The position numbers and the translations under genes are program-made. Shown one piece after another: positions 22,519-30,667 of a stretch of 34,776 nt of DNA (within the stretch, counting starts at the first letter, position 1; every line of letters begins with the position of its first letter). The DNA comes from Acrocarpospora pleiomorpha (GTDB lineage Bacteria > Actinomycetota > Actinomycetes > Streptosporangiales > Streptosporangiaceae), in the NCBI RefSeq assembly GCF_009687885.1, contig NZ_BLAF01000086.1:6867-41642 (forward strand). Reading direction: 5' to 3'. Under the pieces are notes generated by a model. It did not search any database. It was not told where the DNA came from and saw only the letters and a program-made list of their open reading frames with translations.

Positions 22519-24323
22519 TCTCGCTGCCGCGACGGCGGGGCGGGCGGGCGGTCCCGGCGCGGGAGGCGTACTTGGCGGCGCGGGTGCTGAACGCGCTGCT
22601 GCGGGAGGACTACGGCGGGCTGGCAGCGCGGGTCACCCGCGACAAGACCGGGGTCGCCCTAAAATTGGCCTCCGGACGCAGGGTCCGCCTGACATCGGGT
22701 GGTTTCGCTGGCCTATTTCAGGACTTCGTCGTGTCTTCTGATGAGGAATTGGAGCTCGACGAGGTCCTGGAAACCCTGGCCGACGTCGCCGAACCCGAAG
22801 ACACCGCAGGCGTGGCGGCATTCGCCGAGGAATGCCGGGAGACATTACTCGCCCTCGATTTGTACGCCGCGCACGACATCGAGTCCGGTCTCCTCGCGGA
22901 TCTCCCGGCTAGTGATGGCGGAGTCGGGCATAGCCCGGGGAAGGGCGGTCACACCGGAAATGGCGGAATCGATCAGAGCCCTGAAAGGGACGGCCATGCC
23001 GGAAATGGCGGAGTCGGGCGGAGCCCGGGAAGGGGCGGCGGCGGGGCCGGGCGGAGCCCGGGGGAAAACAAAGGGCTGGGTGGGTGGGAGAACCCCGGTG
23101 TCCTGCGGCGCGAGAAGATCCAGATCGATCGGACGACGATCGGATATGAGTCGTTGGCGGCGTGTGTCGATCATCCGATTTATCCGACAGCGCGATGCCG
23201 GTCGGGGCTGAGTTCGGCGGAGTTGTTGGCGTACGCCCCGGAGTTCTCGCCGGTGTTTGAGTTGCGGTGGGCGGCTGTTCCCGAGGACGCCGTGATCTCG
23301 CGGGGGGTTGGGGAGTTCTGGCCGGGGTTCTCCGAGGTCGGGTTGCCGGAGTTGGGGGCGCATGTGCTGTTTCCTGTGCATCCGTTGTCGGTGGGGAGTC
23401 TGCCTGGGGTGATCATGGGGCCGGTGCCGTATCTGCGGGTGCGGCCGACGTTGTCGATGCGGACGGTGGAGGTGGATTCGCGTACCCATCTGAAGTTGCC
23501 GTTGGCGACCAGCACGCTGGGGGCGCGGAATCGGAGGTCGATCCGGCCGGGGACGCTCAGGGACGGCGCCGAGGCCGAATGGTTGCTGCGGGGGGTGCTC
23601 GATCGGGAGCCCGGGTTGCGTGTGCTGCTCGCCGATGAGCAGACCTACGGGCACGCGGGCGAGGAGTATCTGGCCTGGATGATCCGCCGCCTCCCGGAAG
23701 GCGAGATCGTCTCGGTGGCGGCGCTGGCCGCCCCCGGCGTGCTACCCGATCTCGCCGACCGTCACTACCGGGGGGATATCACCGCCCTGCTCAGGGACTA
23801 CCTGTCCGTCCTGTTCGCCTGGAATGTCACGCTCTTCGTCCGGTACGGCATCGCGCTCGAAGCCCACCAGCAGAACCTCGCCCTCGTCTTCGGCGATGGC
23901 CCGATGCACCTGCTGGTCAAGGACAACGACGGCCTGCTGGCGGCACCGGACCGGCTGGCCGCCTCCGGCCTTGAGGTGCCCGCGTTTGGGGATCAGCGCA
24001 TGTTCACCGACGACCCGCACGCGCTCGCCGACGTGTTCGTCACGATCACCCTGCATCTGGCGGCGGCCGCGATCACGGTCGGCGCGCTCGGCGAAGCGGA
24101 CCTGGTGCGGGAGATCCTCGCCGAAGCCCTGGACGCCTTCGGCGACGACCCCACGGCCAGGCTGCTCAGGGCCAGAACCCTGGACGCGGCCAGACTGGTG
24201 GGCAAGTCGATGGTCACCGCAGGCACTCTGGTCGACAAGCACCGCACCGGCGCCAGGGATATCAACAAGTTCTACGGCACCAGTGGCCCCAACTATCTGC
24301 TGATCACGCAAAGGAGCGTGTAA
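22503..24323 (+). CDS. IucA/IucC-family NIS siderophore synthetase (first)
   Basis: A 606-aa NRPS-independent siderophore (NIS) synthetase, which activates a carboxylic acid by adenylation and joins it to an amine or alcohol. Family motifs: DHPIYPTARCRSGLS (near 221), FPVHPLS, RTHLKLPLATSTLGARNRRS (from 328; nucleotide binding), EAHQQNLALVF, and a C-terminal ferric-reductase-like part KSMVTAGTLVDKHRTGARD (from 568). ATG 22503 has GAGGAG 5-6 nt upstream and overlaps the ATP-grasp gene by 16 nt; ATG 22515 would give a 4-nt overlap. Residues about 139-195 are a Gly/Ser/Pro insert with 15-residue repeats that relatives should lack. Confidence 0.92.
   Translation: MGDLMISLPRRRGGRAVPAREAYLAARVLNALLREDYGGLAARVTRDKTGVALKLASGRRVRLTSGGFAGLFQDFVVSSDEELELDEVLETLADVAEPEDTAGVAAFAEECRETLLALDLYAAHDIESGLLADLPASDGGVGHSPGKGGHTGNGGIDQSPERDGHAGNGGVGRSPGRGGGGAGRSPGENKGLGGWENPGVLRREKIQIDRTTIGYESLAACVDHPIYPTARCRSGLSSAELLAYAPEFSPVFELRWAAVPEDAVISRGVGEFWPGFSEVGLPELGAHVLFPVHPLSVGSLPGVIMGPVPYLRVRPTLSMRTVEVDSRTHLKLPLATSTLGARNRRSIRPGTLRDGAEAEWLLRGVLDREPGLRVLLADEQTYGHAGEEYLAWMIRRLPEGEIVSVAALAAPGVLPDLADRHYRGDITALLRDYLSVLFAWNVTLFVRYGIALEAHQQNLALVFGDGPMHLLVKDNDGLLAAPDRLAASGLEVPAFGDQRMFTDDPHALADVFVTITLHLAAAAITVGALGEADLVREILAEALDAFGDDPTARLLRARTLDAARLVGKSMVTAGTLVDKHRTGARDINKFYGTSGPNYLLITQRSV
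22917..23093 (+). repeat. 45-bp tandem repeats plus REP-like end inside the NIS synthetase gene
   Basis: Units 22917-22961 and 22962-23006 encode GGVGHSPGKGGHTGN and GGIDQSPERDGHAGN; a third partial unit follows (GGVGRSPGRG). The right edge (23047-23093) reads CCGGGCGGAGCCCGGGGG, then AAAACAAAGGG and a GGGT-rich run ending GGGAGAACC. On the other strand this resembles the intergenic hairpin repeat at 34657-34705 and the outer arm of the palindrome in adnA. Confidence 0.85.
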
Positions 24324-24327
24324 ATCC

Positions 24328-25887
24328 ATGAACCGCCTTGTCGCCGACCGTGTCGACTCGATCGCGGAGTCGGCTGCGGAGATCGCGGAGCGAGCCACGG
24401 TGGCCGCGCTGTTGCGGTGTTGCGTGCGTGAAGTGGCCGGGCCGCGCGGGCGGGTATGGCCGTCGGACGACCATCTCCTGCTGGAGCTGAGCGGCAGGTG
24501 GTTGCGGACCCAGACGAGTGGCGGGATCGCGTTGCGCCTGGAGCGCGGTGAGTGGCTGCATGACGGGGTCTGGGAACCGCTGAGCTCCACAACGCTGGTC
24601 GAGCTGATCATGACGGAGCTGGGTGGGGACAATCCGGAATTCGCCGAGCAGGTGGCGTCCAGCAGATCCGTACTGGAGGTGCTGGCCCTGGTTCGGGAGG
24701 AGGTCGCGCCGTCGCAGGATCCGTGGCTCGCTTCCGAGCAGTCGCTGCTCTTCGGGCACGCGTTTCATCCCACGCCCAAGGCGCGGATGGCGGCGAAGGG
24801 CGACTGGCTGAGCTACGCGCCGGAGGCGTACGCACGGTTTCCGTTGCGGTTGCTGGGGGTTCGGGCCGATCTGGTGGTCGAGGAGGGCGACCCGAGTGCG
24901 CTGGATCGGCTGGGGACCGCTCCGGAGGGGTATGTGCTGCTGCCCGTTCACCCCTGGCAGTACGAACTGCTCGACCTGCCGATGGACGGACGGCTGATCG
25001 ATCTCGGTTTCACGTCCGGACTTTCGACGCCCACCTCGTCGGTGCGCACGGTCTACGAGCCGGATCTGGACAAGTGCCTGAAGTTCAGCCTGGATGTGCG
25101 GATCACCAACTGCGTGCGGAAAAACGCCTGGTATGAGCTGTCCGGGTCGGTGGAGTTGTCGCGGCGGCTGGAGCCGGTGTTCGCGGATCTGGCGGAGGCG
25201 TTTCCGGGGACGCGGTGGCTGCCGGAGCCGGGGTATCGGTCGGCGGATCTGGGGACCGCGCTGCTGGAAGGGCTCGGGGTGCTGGTGCGGTGCAGTCCGT
25301 GGGGGCGTTCGGGGAGCGGGGTGACGCCGGTGCTGGCGGGGGCGCTGGCCGTGCGGGAGCCGCGGCGGGCGGATCCGATGGCGTGGTGGGTGGCGTATGT
25401 GGAGCGGGTGGCGTTGCCCGTGTTGGATGCATATTTCCGGCATGGGGTGGTGTTGGAGCCGCATCTGCAGAACGTGCTCGTCGGTCTCGACAGTGAAGGC
25501 ATGCCGGTGGAGGCCGTGTTTCGCGACCTGGAAGGGACGAAACTCGTCGGTCATGATTTATCGGGACTTGCTCCAGAAGTGGCGGCCGCACTGGAGTACG
25601 ACGCCGAACGCGGCTGGAACCGAGTCGTCTACTGCTTGTTCGTCAACCACCTGGCCGAGATCGCAGCCACCCTCGAAGGCCCCCTCACGCTCCGCGACCT
25701 GTGGGCGGCCGCCCGCGACCTCCTCACCTCCTACGCCGACAGCCGCGGCTGGCCACCCCCGCTAGCCGACCTACTCGCCGGCGTCCCCCTCCCCGCCAAA
25801 GCCAACCTGACCGTCCGCTGGTCCCGCGCCGCCGACCGAACCGCCACCTACGTGCCAGTGGCCAACCCACTGTCGAGGCCCGCATGA
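24328..25887 (+). CDS. IucA/IucC-family NIS siderophore synthetase (second)
   Basis: A 519-aa NIS synthetase, shorter than the first and without repeat inserts. Motifs: GHAFHPTPKARMAAKG (from 143), LLPVHPWQYELL, SSVRTVYEPDLDKCLKFSLD (K249 region; ATP binding), HLQNVLVGL (from 379), FRDLEGTKL, and a C-terminal KANLTVRW. All expected nucleotide-binding residues seem present. ATG 24328 follows the first synthetase by 4 nt with AAGGAGCG upstream. It overlaps the decarboxylase gene by 4 nt (ATGA). Two NIS synthetases in one operon suggest two successive couplings to a di- or tricarboxylate such as citrate (inference). Confidence 0.93.
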   Translation: MNRLVADRVDSIAESAAEIAERATVAALLRCCVREVAGPRGRVWPSDDHLLLELSGRWLRTQTSGGIALRLERGEWLHDGVWEPLSSTTLVELIMTELGGDNPEFAEQVASSRSVLEVLALVREEVAPSQDPWLASEQSLLFGHAFHPTPKARMAAKGDWLSYAPEAYARFPLRLLGVRADLVVEEGDPSALDRLGTAPEGYVLLPVHPWQYELLDLPMDGRLIDLGFTSGLSTPTSSVRTVYEPDLDKCLKFSLDVRITNCVRKNAWYELSGSVELSRRLEPVFADLAEAFPGTRWLPEPGYRSADLGTALLEGLGVLVRCSPWGRSGSGVTPVLAGALAVREPRRADPMAWWVAYVERVALPVLDAYFRHGVVLEPHLQNVLVGLDSEGMPVEAVFRDLEGTKLVGHDLSGLAPEVAAALEYDAERGWNRVVYCLFVNHLAEIAATLEGPLTLRDLWAAARDLLTSYADSRGWPPPLADLLAGVPLPAKANLTVRWSRAADRTATYVPVANPLSRPA

Positions 25888-26063
25888 ACCCCCAACCCGA
25901 CGGCGACCCCACCGCCCCGACCACCAAGAGCCGGATTCACCCGCGACCCGACGATCCCAACGGCCAAGACCGGATGAACCCGCAACCCAATGACGACCTC
26001 ACCGCCCCGACTATCAAGAGCGGGAATCACCCGCGACCCGACCACCCCAACGGTCGAGACCGG
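25884..26063 (+). repeat. 90-bp tandem duplication covering the decarboxylase start
   Basis: Units 25884-25973 and 25974-26063 encode 30 residues each, MNPQPDGDPTAPTTK... and MNPQPNDDLTAPTIK..., about 80 percent alike. Each begins with ATG, so the start codon itself is duplicated. A third unit begins as GTCGACCCGG. Confidence 0.9.
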
Positions 26064-27449
26064 GTCGACCCGGATCGCGCGTCTATCCCTCGACCTCCCC
26101 TTGATGCCCGGACAGGCCTTCGTGAGTATGCCGAGCGACTGGGGGACGTTCCGGCATATGTCTACGATCTGCCCGGGTTGGACGCGCATGCGGAGGCGAT
26201 ACGGCGGGCGTTGCCGGGGATTGAGATCTATTACGCCGTCAAAGCGAACCCGGATCCGATGCTGTTGCGGGTGATCGCGCCGCATGTGGATGGGTTCGAG
26301 GTGTCATCCGGGGGTGAGTTCGCACACGTGCGATCAGTGCTGCCGAAAGCCAGGATGGCCTTCGGCGGGCCCGGCAAAACCGACGCCGAATTGGATCTCA
26401 GCCCTTACCGGCTTCATGTGGAAAGCCCCGGTGAATTGCGGCGGCTGCTCCAGCGATCACAGCCTGTGGACGTCCTGCTGCGCGCCAATCTGGACGTGCC
26501 ACTGGGCGGAGCCGCCCTCGCCATGGGCGGCGGGGCTACACCGTTCGGCATGGATCCCACCGGTATCGAGGAATGCCTGCGACTTATCAGCGGTCCGGTG
26601 CGGTTTCGCGGCCTACATGCGCATCTGGCCAGCGGCCTTGACGCCCCAGACCTGCTCAAGCTGGCGACAGCGATAATCGGGTACGCCCGGCAGATCGGCG
26701 CTACCGAGATCAATCTGGGCGGCGGCATGGCCGTGGACTACCAGGACCCGGAACGACGATTCGACTGGCTGGAATACGGCCGGGGTCTGGCCGGGTATCC
26801 GGAAAAACTCCGAATCGAACCCGGACGAGCGATGACCGCGTATTGCGGCTGGTATCTAACCAAGGTCCTCGACATCAAGCGGGTACACGGCGAACTATTC
26901 GCCATCCTCACCGGCGGAACACACCATCTCCGCACACCCGTCACCAAGGGCCATAATCAGCCATTCATCGTGTTCAGCTCTTCTGACCACCTGGAGGAGC
27001 AGTCCACAAACGCAGGCTATTCCGACCGTCTGGGGAGGATGTCCGCAGGCTCCTTCGAGCATCCGGAGGAGCGGGCGATAACTGCGAGCTCTTCCAACCC
27101 GCCCGAAAGGGGCGCCACAACCGCAGACTCCTTCGAGCGTCCGGAGGAGCGGGCCATAACTGCGGGCTCCTCCAACCCGCCCGAAAGAGGCGCCACAACT
27201 GCAGGTTTTTTCAACCAACCCGAGATGTCCGCGACTGGAGGCTCTCTACGAGGGCCCGAAGAGACGGTCACGCTGGTAGGGCAGTTGTGCACGCCTAAGG
27301 ATGTCTTCGCGCGGCGGGTCAGGGTGTCGTTGGAGGTGGGGGATGTTGTGGCGTTTGGGATGGCAGGGGCGTACGCCTGGAATATCTCTCACCATGACTT
27401 CCTGATGCACCCAAAGCCTGATTTTCACTACATTTCGGGAATTTCGTAG
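25884..27449 (+). CDS. Fold-type III PLP-dependent decarboxylase of the siderophore operon
   Basis: A 521-aa member of the diaminopimelate/ornithine decarboxylase group, most like SbnH of staphyloferrin B synthesis in outline. PLP lysine K120 is in YYAVKANPDP. Also seen: the HAHLASGL His, GGGMAVDY glycine loop, EPGRAMTAY phosphate-binding strand, and QLCTPKDVF with the Cys of the acidic loop. ATG 25884 overlaps the preceding stop. The family sequence starts only at about residue 77. Residues 1-60 are two copies of a 30-residue repeat, and residues about 374-463 are a second repetitive insert. Predicted to decarboxylate an amino-acid precursor or a citryl intermediate. Its 3' end overlaps adnB by 22 nt, convergent. 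Confidence 0.88.
   Translation: MNPQPDGDPTAPTTKSRIHPRPDDPNGQDRMNPQPNDDLTAPTIKSGNHPRPDHPNGRDRVDPDRASIPRPPLDARTGLREYAERLGDVPAYVYDLPGLDAHAEAIRRALPGIEIYYAVKANPDPMLLRVIAPHVDGFEVSSGGEFAHVRSVLPKARMAFGGPGKTDAELDLSPYRLHVESPGELRRLLQRSQPVDVLLRANLDVPLGGAALAMGGGATPFGMDPTGIEECLRLISGPVRFRGLHAHLASGLDAPDLLKLATAIIGYARQIGATEINLGGGMAVDYQDPERRFDWLEYGRGLAGYPEKLRIEPGRAMTAYCGWYLTKVLDIKRVHGELFAILTGGTHHLRTPVTKGHNQPFIVFSSSDHLEEQSTNAGYSDRLGRMSAGSFEHPEERAITASSSNPPERGATTADSFERPEERAITAGSSNPPERGATTAGFFNQPEMSATGGSLRGPEETVTLVGQLCTPKDVFARRVRVSLEVGDVVAFGMAGAYAWNISHHDFLMHPKPDFHYISGIS
27045..27272 (+). repeat. 39/78-bp tandem repeats inside the decarboxylase gene
   Basis: Units 27045-27083, 27084-27122, 27123-27161 and 27162-27200 encode AGSFEHPEERAIT, ASSSNPPERGATT, ADSFERPEERAIT and AGSSNPPERGATT, so units 1+2 and 3+4 form a 78-bp higher-order repeat. 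Two 36-bp degenerate units follow (AGFFNQPEMSAT, GGSLRGPEETVT). The array lies between HNQPFIVF and VTLVGQLCTP, a surface loop in relatives. Confidence 0.9.
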
Positions 27450-30400
27450 ATCAGGGCGGTTAGGTCTTCGGATTCCATGAGGTCGACTGGGCGGACGGTC
27501 TGGTTCGCCCGTACATAGTGGAAGGCGGCGCCGACCTTCTCCAGTGGGGTGCGGGAGAGTTGCGCCCAGGCCAGCCGATATGCGGCCAGCTGGATCGCGG
27601 CCGTGCGAGCGGCTCCGCCTCGGGGGCGTTCGCCGGTCTTCCAGTCGACTACGACATATCCGTCTCGTTCCCGGAAGACGGCGTCCATCCGGCCACGGAC
27701 CAGCCGGTCGGCGATCACGGTCTCGAATGGGACCTCCAGGTCGACCGGTGTCTGGTCGGCCCAGCGGCTTTCCTCGAACCTGGCGCGCAACTCCGTGAGG
27801 CGTAGATCAGCCTCGGAGATCGCGTCGGCCGCTCCGGGCAGTTCGAAGTCGTCGAGCAGGCGCTGCTGTCCCCAGCGGGACTCCAGCCAGCGGTGAAAGG
27901 ACGTGCCCCGGCGGGCCAGCGGAGCGGGTTTGCGCGGCAGCGGACGGCGGATCTGTCTGGCGAAACCCGACGGATCCTCGGCAAGTGTGACCAGCGACGA
28001 CACCGACAGCCGCACCGGAAGTTCGACAATGCCGGACTCGCGCCGACGATCGCGTTCGCGGAGCAGGAGTTCGGTGTCGCGCGACCACGAGCGCATCCGT
28101 TCACGCTCCCACTCCTTCACCTCACCCTGACCTTCCTCCGACAACCCATCCATCGCCTCGGCGACCATGTCGGCCCCCTCCCTGATGGCATCCCGGACGA
28201 CCACCTGCGGCCAGTTGGCCTCCGGCGGCTCCGCCAGCAGCGGGTTCTCGTCGACCTCGCCCTCGGTCCAGCGCGGCACGGCGGTGGCGTGCTCCTTGAT
28301 CTCCTGAAGGAATTCGGAGGGTTCGAGCGGCTTGGACGAACTCCCCCAGCGGTAACCGGAGGCGATCAGCAGATAGTGCGCACGAGTCACCCCGACATAC
28401 GCCAGCCGCCGCTCCTCCCGAAGGTCCCGTTCCCGGCAACGTTCGTCGAAATCGGCCAGCGCCTCCTTATCGAGACCGGTCAACTCGGGCAGATCAGCAC
28501 TGTCCCCACGCAGCACGTAGGGAAGTTTGCGCGGATTCTCCGTCCACCGCGAGTTGGTAACCGGAGTCGCCGGAAAGATACTGCCCTTCCCCAGACCACC
28601 GCGCTGCGTGGTCAGCTGGGACAAGCCAGGCACAACGACGACCGGCCATTCCAGACCCTTGGCCGCATGCACGGTCATCAGCTTCACGCTGTTGGTCTCA
28701 CCGACTCGACCCTGCTCCAAGCCGAATTCTTCGCTTTCCGCCGCTTTGATGTAAGCGAGGAACGCGCCCAGCGTGGGATCCTCCGCGTCACCGGCGAACC
28801 GCCCGGCCGCGTCCTGAAAGGCGTCCAGGTCGGCGCGAGCCGCCAGCGGGCTGCCACCCCGGGCGGCCACCTCCACATCCAGACCGAGCCTGCGCTCCAC
28901 CTCACCTATCAGGTCAGGCAGCGGCTGCCCGGCGTGAGCGCGCAGCAGACGGAGCTCCAGCGCCAGAGCGGGCAGCCGCTCCTGCGCGAGCTCGGAGAAC
29001 CTGGCCCGCCACTCCTCCTGGTCAGGCAACTCGTCCAGCGCATCGATCAGGCTGCCCCGCTCAGCCTCCAGATCGGCGACAACCTGCTGCAGGGGGTCCT
29101 GTCCGGGCCGGTGCCCGGCGTCATGGTTCAGCTCCCGGGCCAACTCCCCGAGCACCTTCAGGTCCGCCGGTCCGATCCGCCAACGTGGCCCGGCAAGCAA
29201 CCGGACGAGCGCGTCGCCCGCAGTCGGGTCGTACATAACCCGAAGCGTCGCCACAATATCCGCCACTTCGGGCACGGTCAGCAGACCGCCCAACCCCACG
29301 ACTTCCACCGGAATATCCCGCGCTTCCAGCGCACGCCGGATCGCCGGAAACTGCGATCGTTTGCGCGCAAGAATCGCCACATCCTGGGGTTGTACGGCAT
29401 TCGCCCCCCCAAACACACTGGACTTCGCCTTAGCGCGTTCGCCCTCCCCCCACGGAAGGCCGTCAGGCGCGGTCTCCTGCCCGAGCGTCCCAGCGATGCC
29501 CTCCGCGATCCAAGCGGCCTCGTCCTCGGCGGTCTCATGGAAAGCACAGATCACGCGACCCCGATCGGCGCGATTCTCACCCGGAACCAGGACGGGCACC
29601 TCAGTCGCCTCCCGGCGCAATTCCACCTGAACCCGAGCGGCCACATCCAGAATGCGCTCACCGTTGCGAAAACTCACCGAAAGCTGCCGAATCGGAGCAA
29701 GCTCGCCACGCGAGGTACGGAAATCCTCCGGAAACCGCGTCAGGTTCCCCGCCGACGCGCCCCGCCAGCCGTAGATCGACTGGCAGGGATCGCCAACGGC
29801 GGTGACCGGATGCCCGCCACCGAACAGCGCGCGCAGCAGCACAAGCTGGGCGTGACTGGTGTCCTGGTACTCATCCAGCAACACCACCGTGAACCGCTCC
29901 CGCTCCAGCTCCCCCACATCCGGATGATTCGCCGCGATCCTCGCCGCCAGCGCCATCTGATCGCCGTAGTCGATGACCTCCCGCCGCCGCTTGACCCGCT
30001 GGTACGCCTCAACCAACGGCACCAACTGCTCCCGTACCAGCTGCACCTTGACCGGTTTCTGCTGCGGCAACGTGACCCGCCCGGACAGCGCCGCCAGCCG
30101 TTCCCGCAGCCAGTCGCCGGTGCGGTAGACGTCATCCGGTTCGCGCAGATGCTCCGACAGCTCGCCCGCCAGCTCGAGCACGGCGGCGGTCACGCTGGCC
30201 GGGCCAAGCTCGACGTGATCCATCGGGCCGTCGTACTGGCCGACCACGCGGGACGCCAGCTGCCAGGCCACGGCGGGCGTCACCAGCCGCATCGTCGGTT
30301 CCATCGCCTCGCGCAGCGCGTGGTCGGTGACCAGCCGTGCGGCGTACGCGTGATATGTCGAAACCGTGGGCTCGGTCTCCAGCTCGGCGATCAGACCCGC

Positions 30401-30667
30401 CGAGACCAGCCCGGTCAGGCGTTTGCGCACCCGTTCGGCCAGCTCGCCCGCCGCCTTGCGGGTGAAGGTCAGCCCGAGGATCTGCTCCGGCCTGGCGTAC
30501 CCGTTGGCGACCAGCCAGACCACGCGCCCGGCCATGGTCTCGCTCTTGCCGGAACCGGCGCCCGCGACGACCACCATCGGCTCGCGGTCGGCCTCGATCA
30601 CGGTGGCCTGCTCGGGCGTGGGCGGCAGCACCCCGAGCTTGACGGCCAGCTCATCCGGAGTCAGCAC
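27428..30667 (-). CDS. adnB: AdnB-like helicase-nuclease subunit (UvrD/RecB type)
   Basis: A 1079-aa motor-nuclease. The N-terminal SF1A helicase has Walker A GAGSGKS (36-42) followed by VVWLVANGYARPEQILGLTF, a run I recognise from mycobacterial AdnB, then LLDEYQDTSHAQ, GDPCQSIYGWRGA and MTVHAAKGLEWPVVVVPG. The C-terminal PD-(D/E)XK nuclease has GRMDAVF (D995), VVVDWKTG (D1008, K1010) and QLAAY (1026-1030). With AdnA it should form the double-strand break end-resection machine of actinobacteria, a RecBCD/AddAB counterpart. GTG 30667 overlaps the adnA stop (30661-30663), so the two are translationally coupled. No cysteine cluster is seen here. Length is near that of the mycobacterial protein (about 1095). 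Confidence 0.92.
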   Translation of the reverse strand: MLTPDELAVKLGVLPPTPEQATVIEADREPMVVVAGAGSGKSETMAGRVVWLVANGYARPEQILGLTFTRKAAGELAERVRKRLTGLVSAGLIAELETEPTVSTYHAYAARLVTDHALREAMEPTMRLVTPAVAWQLASRVVGQYDGPMDHVELGPASVTAAVLELAGELSEHLREPDDVYRTGDWLRERLAALSGRVTLPQQKPVKVQLVREQLVPLVEAYQRVKRRREVIDYGDQMALAARIAANHPDVGELERERFTVVLLDEYQDTSHAQLVLLRALFGGGHPVTAVGDPCQSIYGWRGASAGNLTRFPEDFRTSRGELAPIRQLSVSFRNGERILDVAARVQVELRREATEVPVLVPGENRADRGRVICAFHETAEDEAAWIAEGIAGTLGQETAPDGLPWGEGERAKAKSSVFGGANAVQPQDVAILARKRSQFPAIRRALEARDIPVEVVGLGGLLTVPEVADIVATLRVMYDPTAGDALVRLLAGPRWRIGPADLKVLGELARELNHDAGHRPGQDPLQQVVADLEAERGSLIDALDELPDQEEWRARFSELAQERLPALALELRLLRAHAGQPLPDLIGEVERRLGLDVEVAARGGSPLAARADLDAFQDAAGRFAGDAEDPTLGAFLAYIKAAESEEFGLEQGRVGETNSVKLMTVHAAKGLEWPVVVVPGLSQLTTQRGGLGKGSIFPATPVTNSRWTENPRKLPYVLRGDSADLPELTGLDKEALADFDERCRERDLREERRLAYVGVTRAHYLLIASGYRWGSSSKPLEPSEFLQEIKEHATAVPRWTEGEVDENPLLAEPPEANWPQVVVRDAIREGADMVAEAMDGLSEEGQGEVKEWERERMRSWSRDTELLLRERDRRRESGIVELPVRLSVSSLVTLAEDPSGFARQIRRPLPRKPAPLARRGTSFHRWLESRWGQQRLLDDFELPGAADAISEADLRLTELRARFEESRWADQTPVDLEVPFETVIADRLVRGRMDAVFRERDGYVVVDWKTGERPRGGAARTAAIQLAAYRLAWAQLSRTPLEKVGAAFHYVRANQTVRPVDLMESEDLTALIYEIPEM

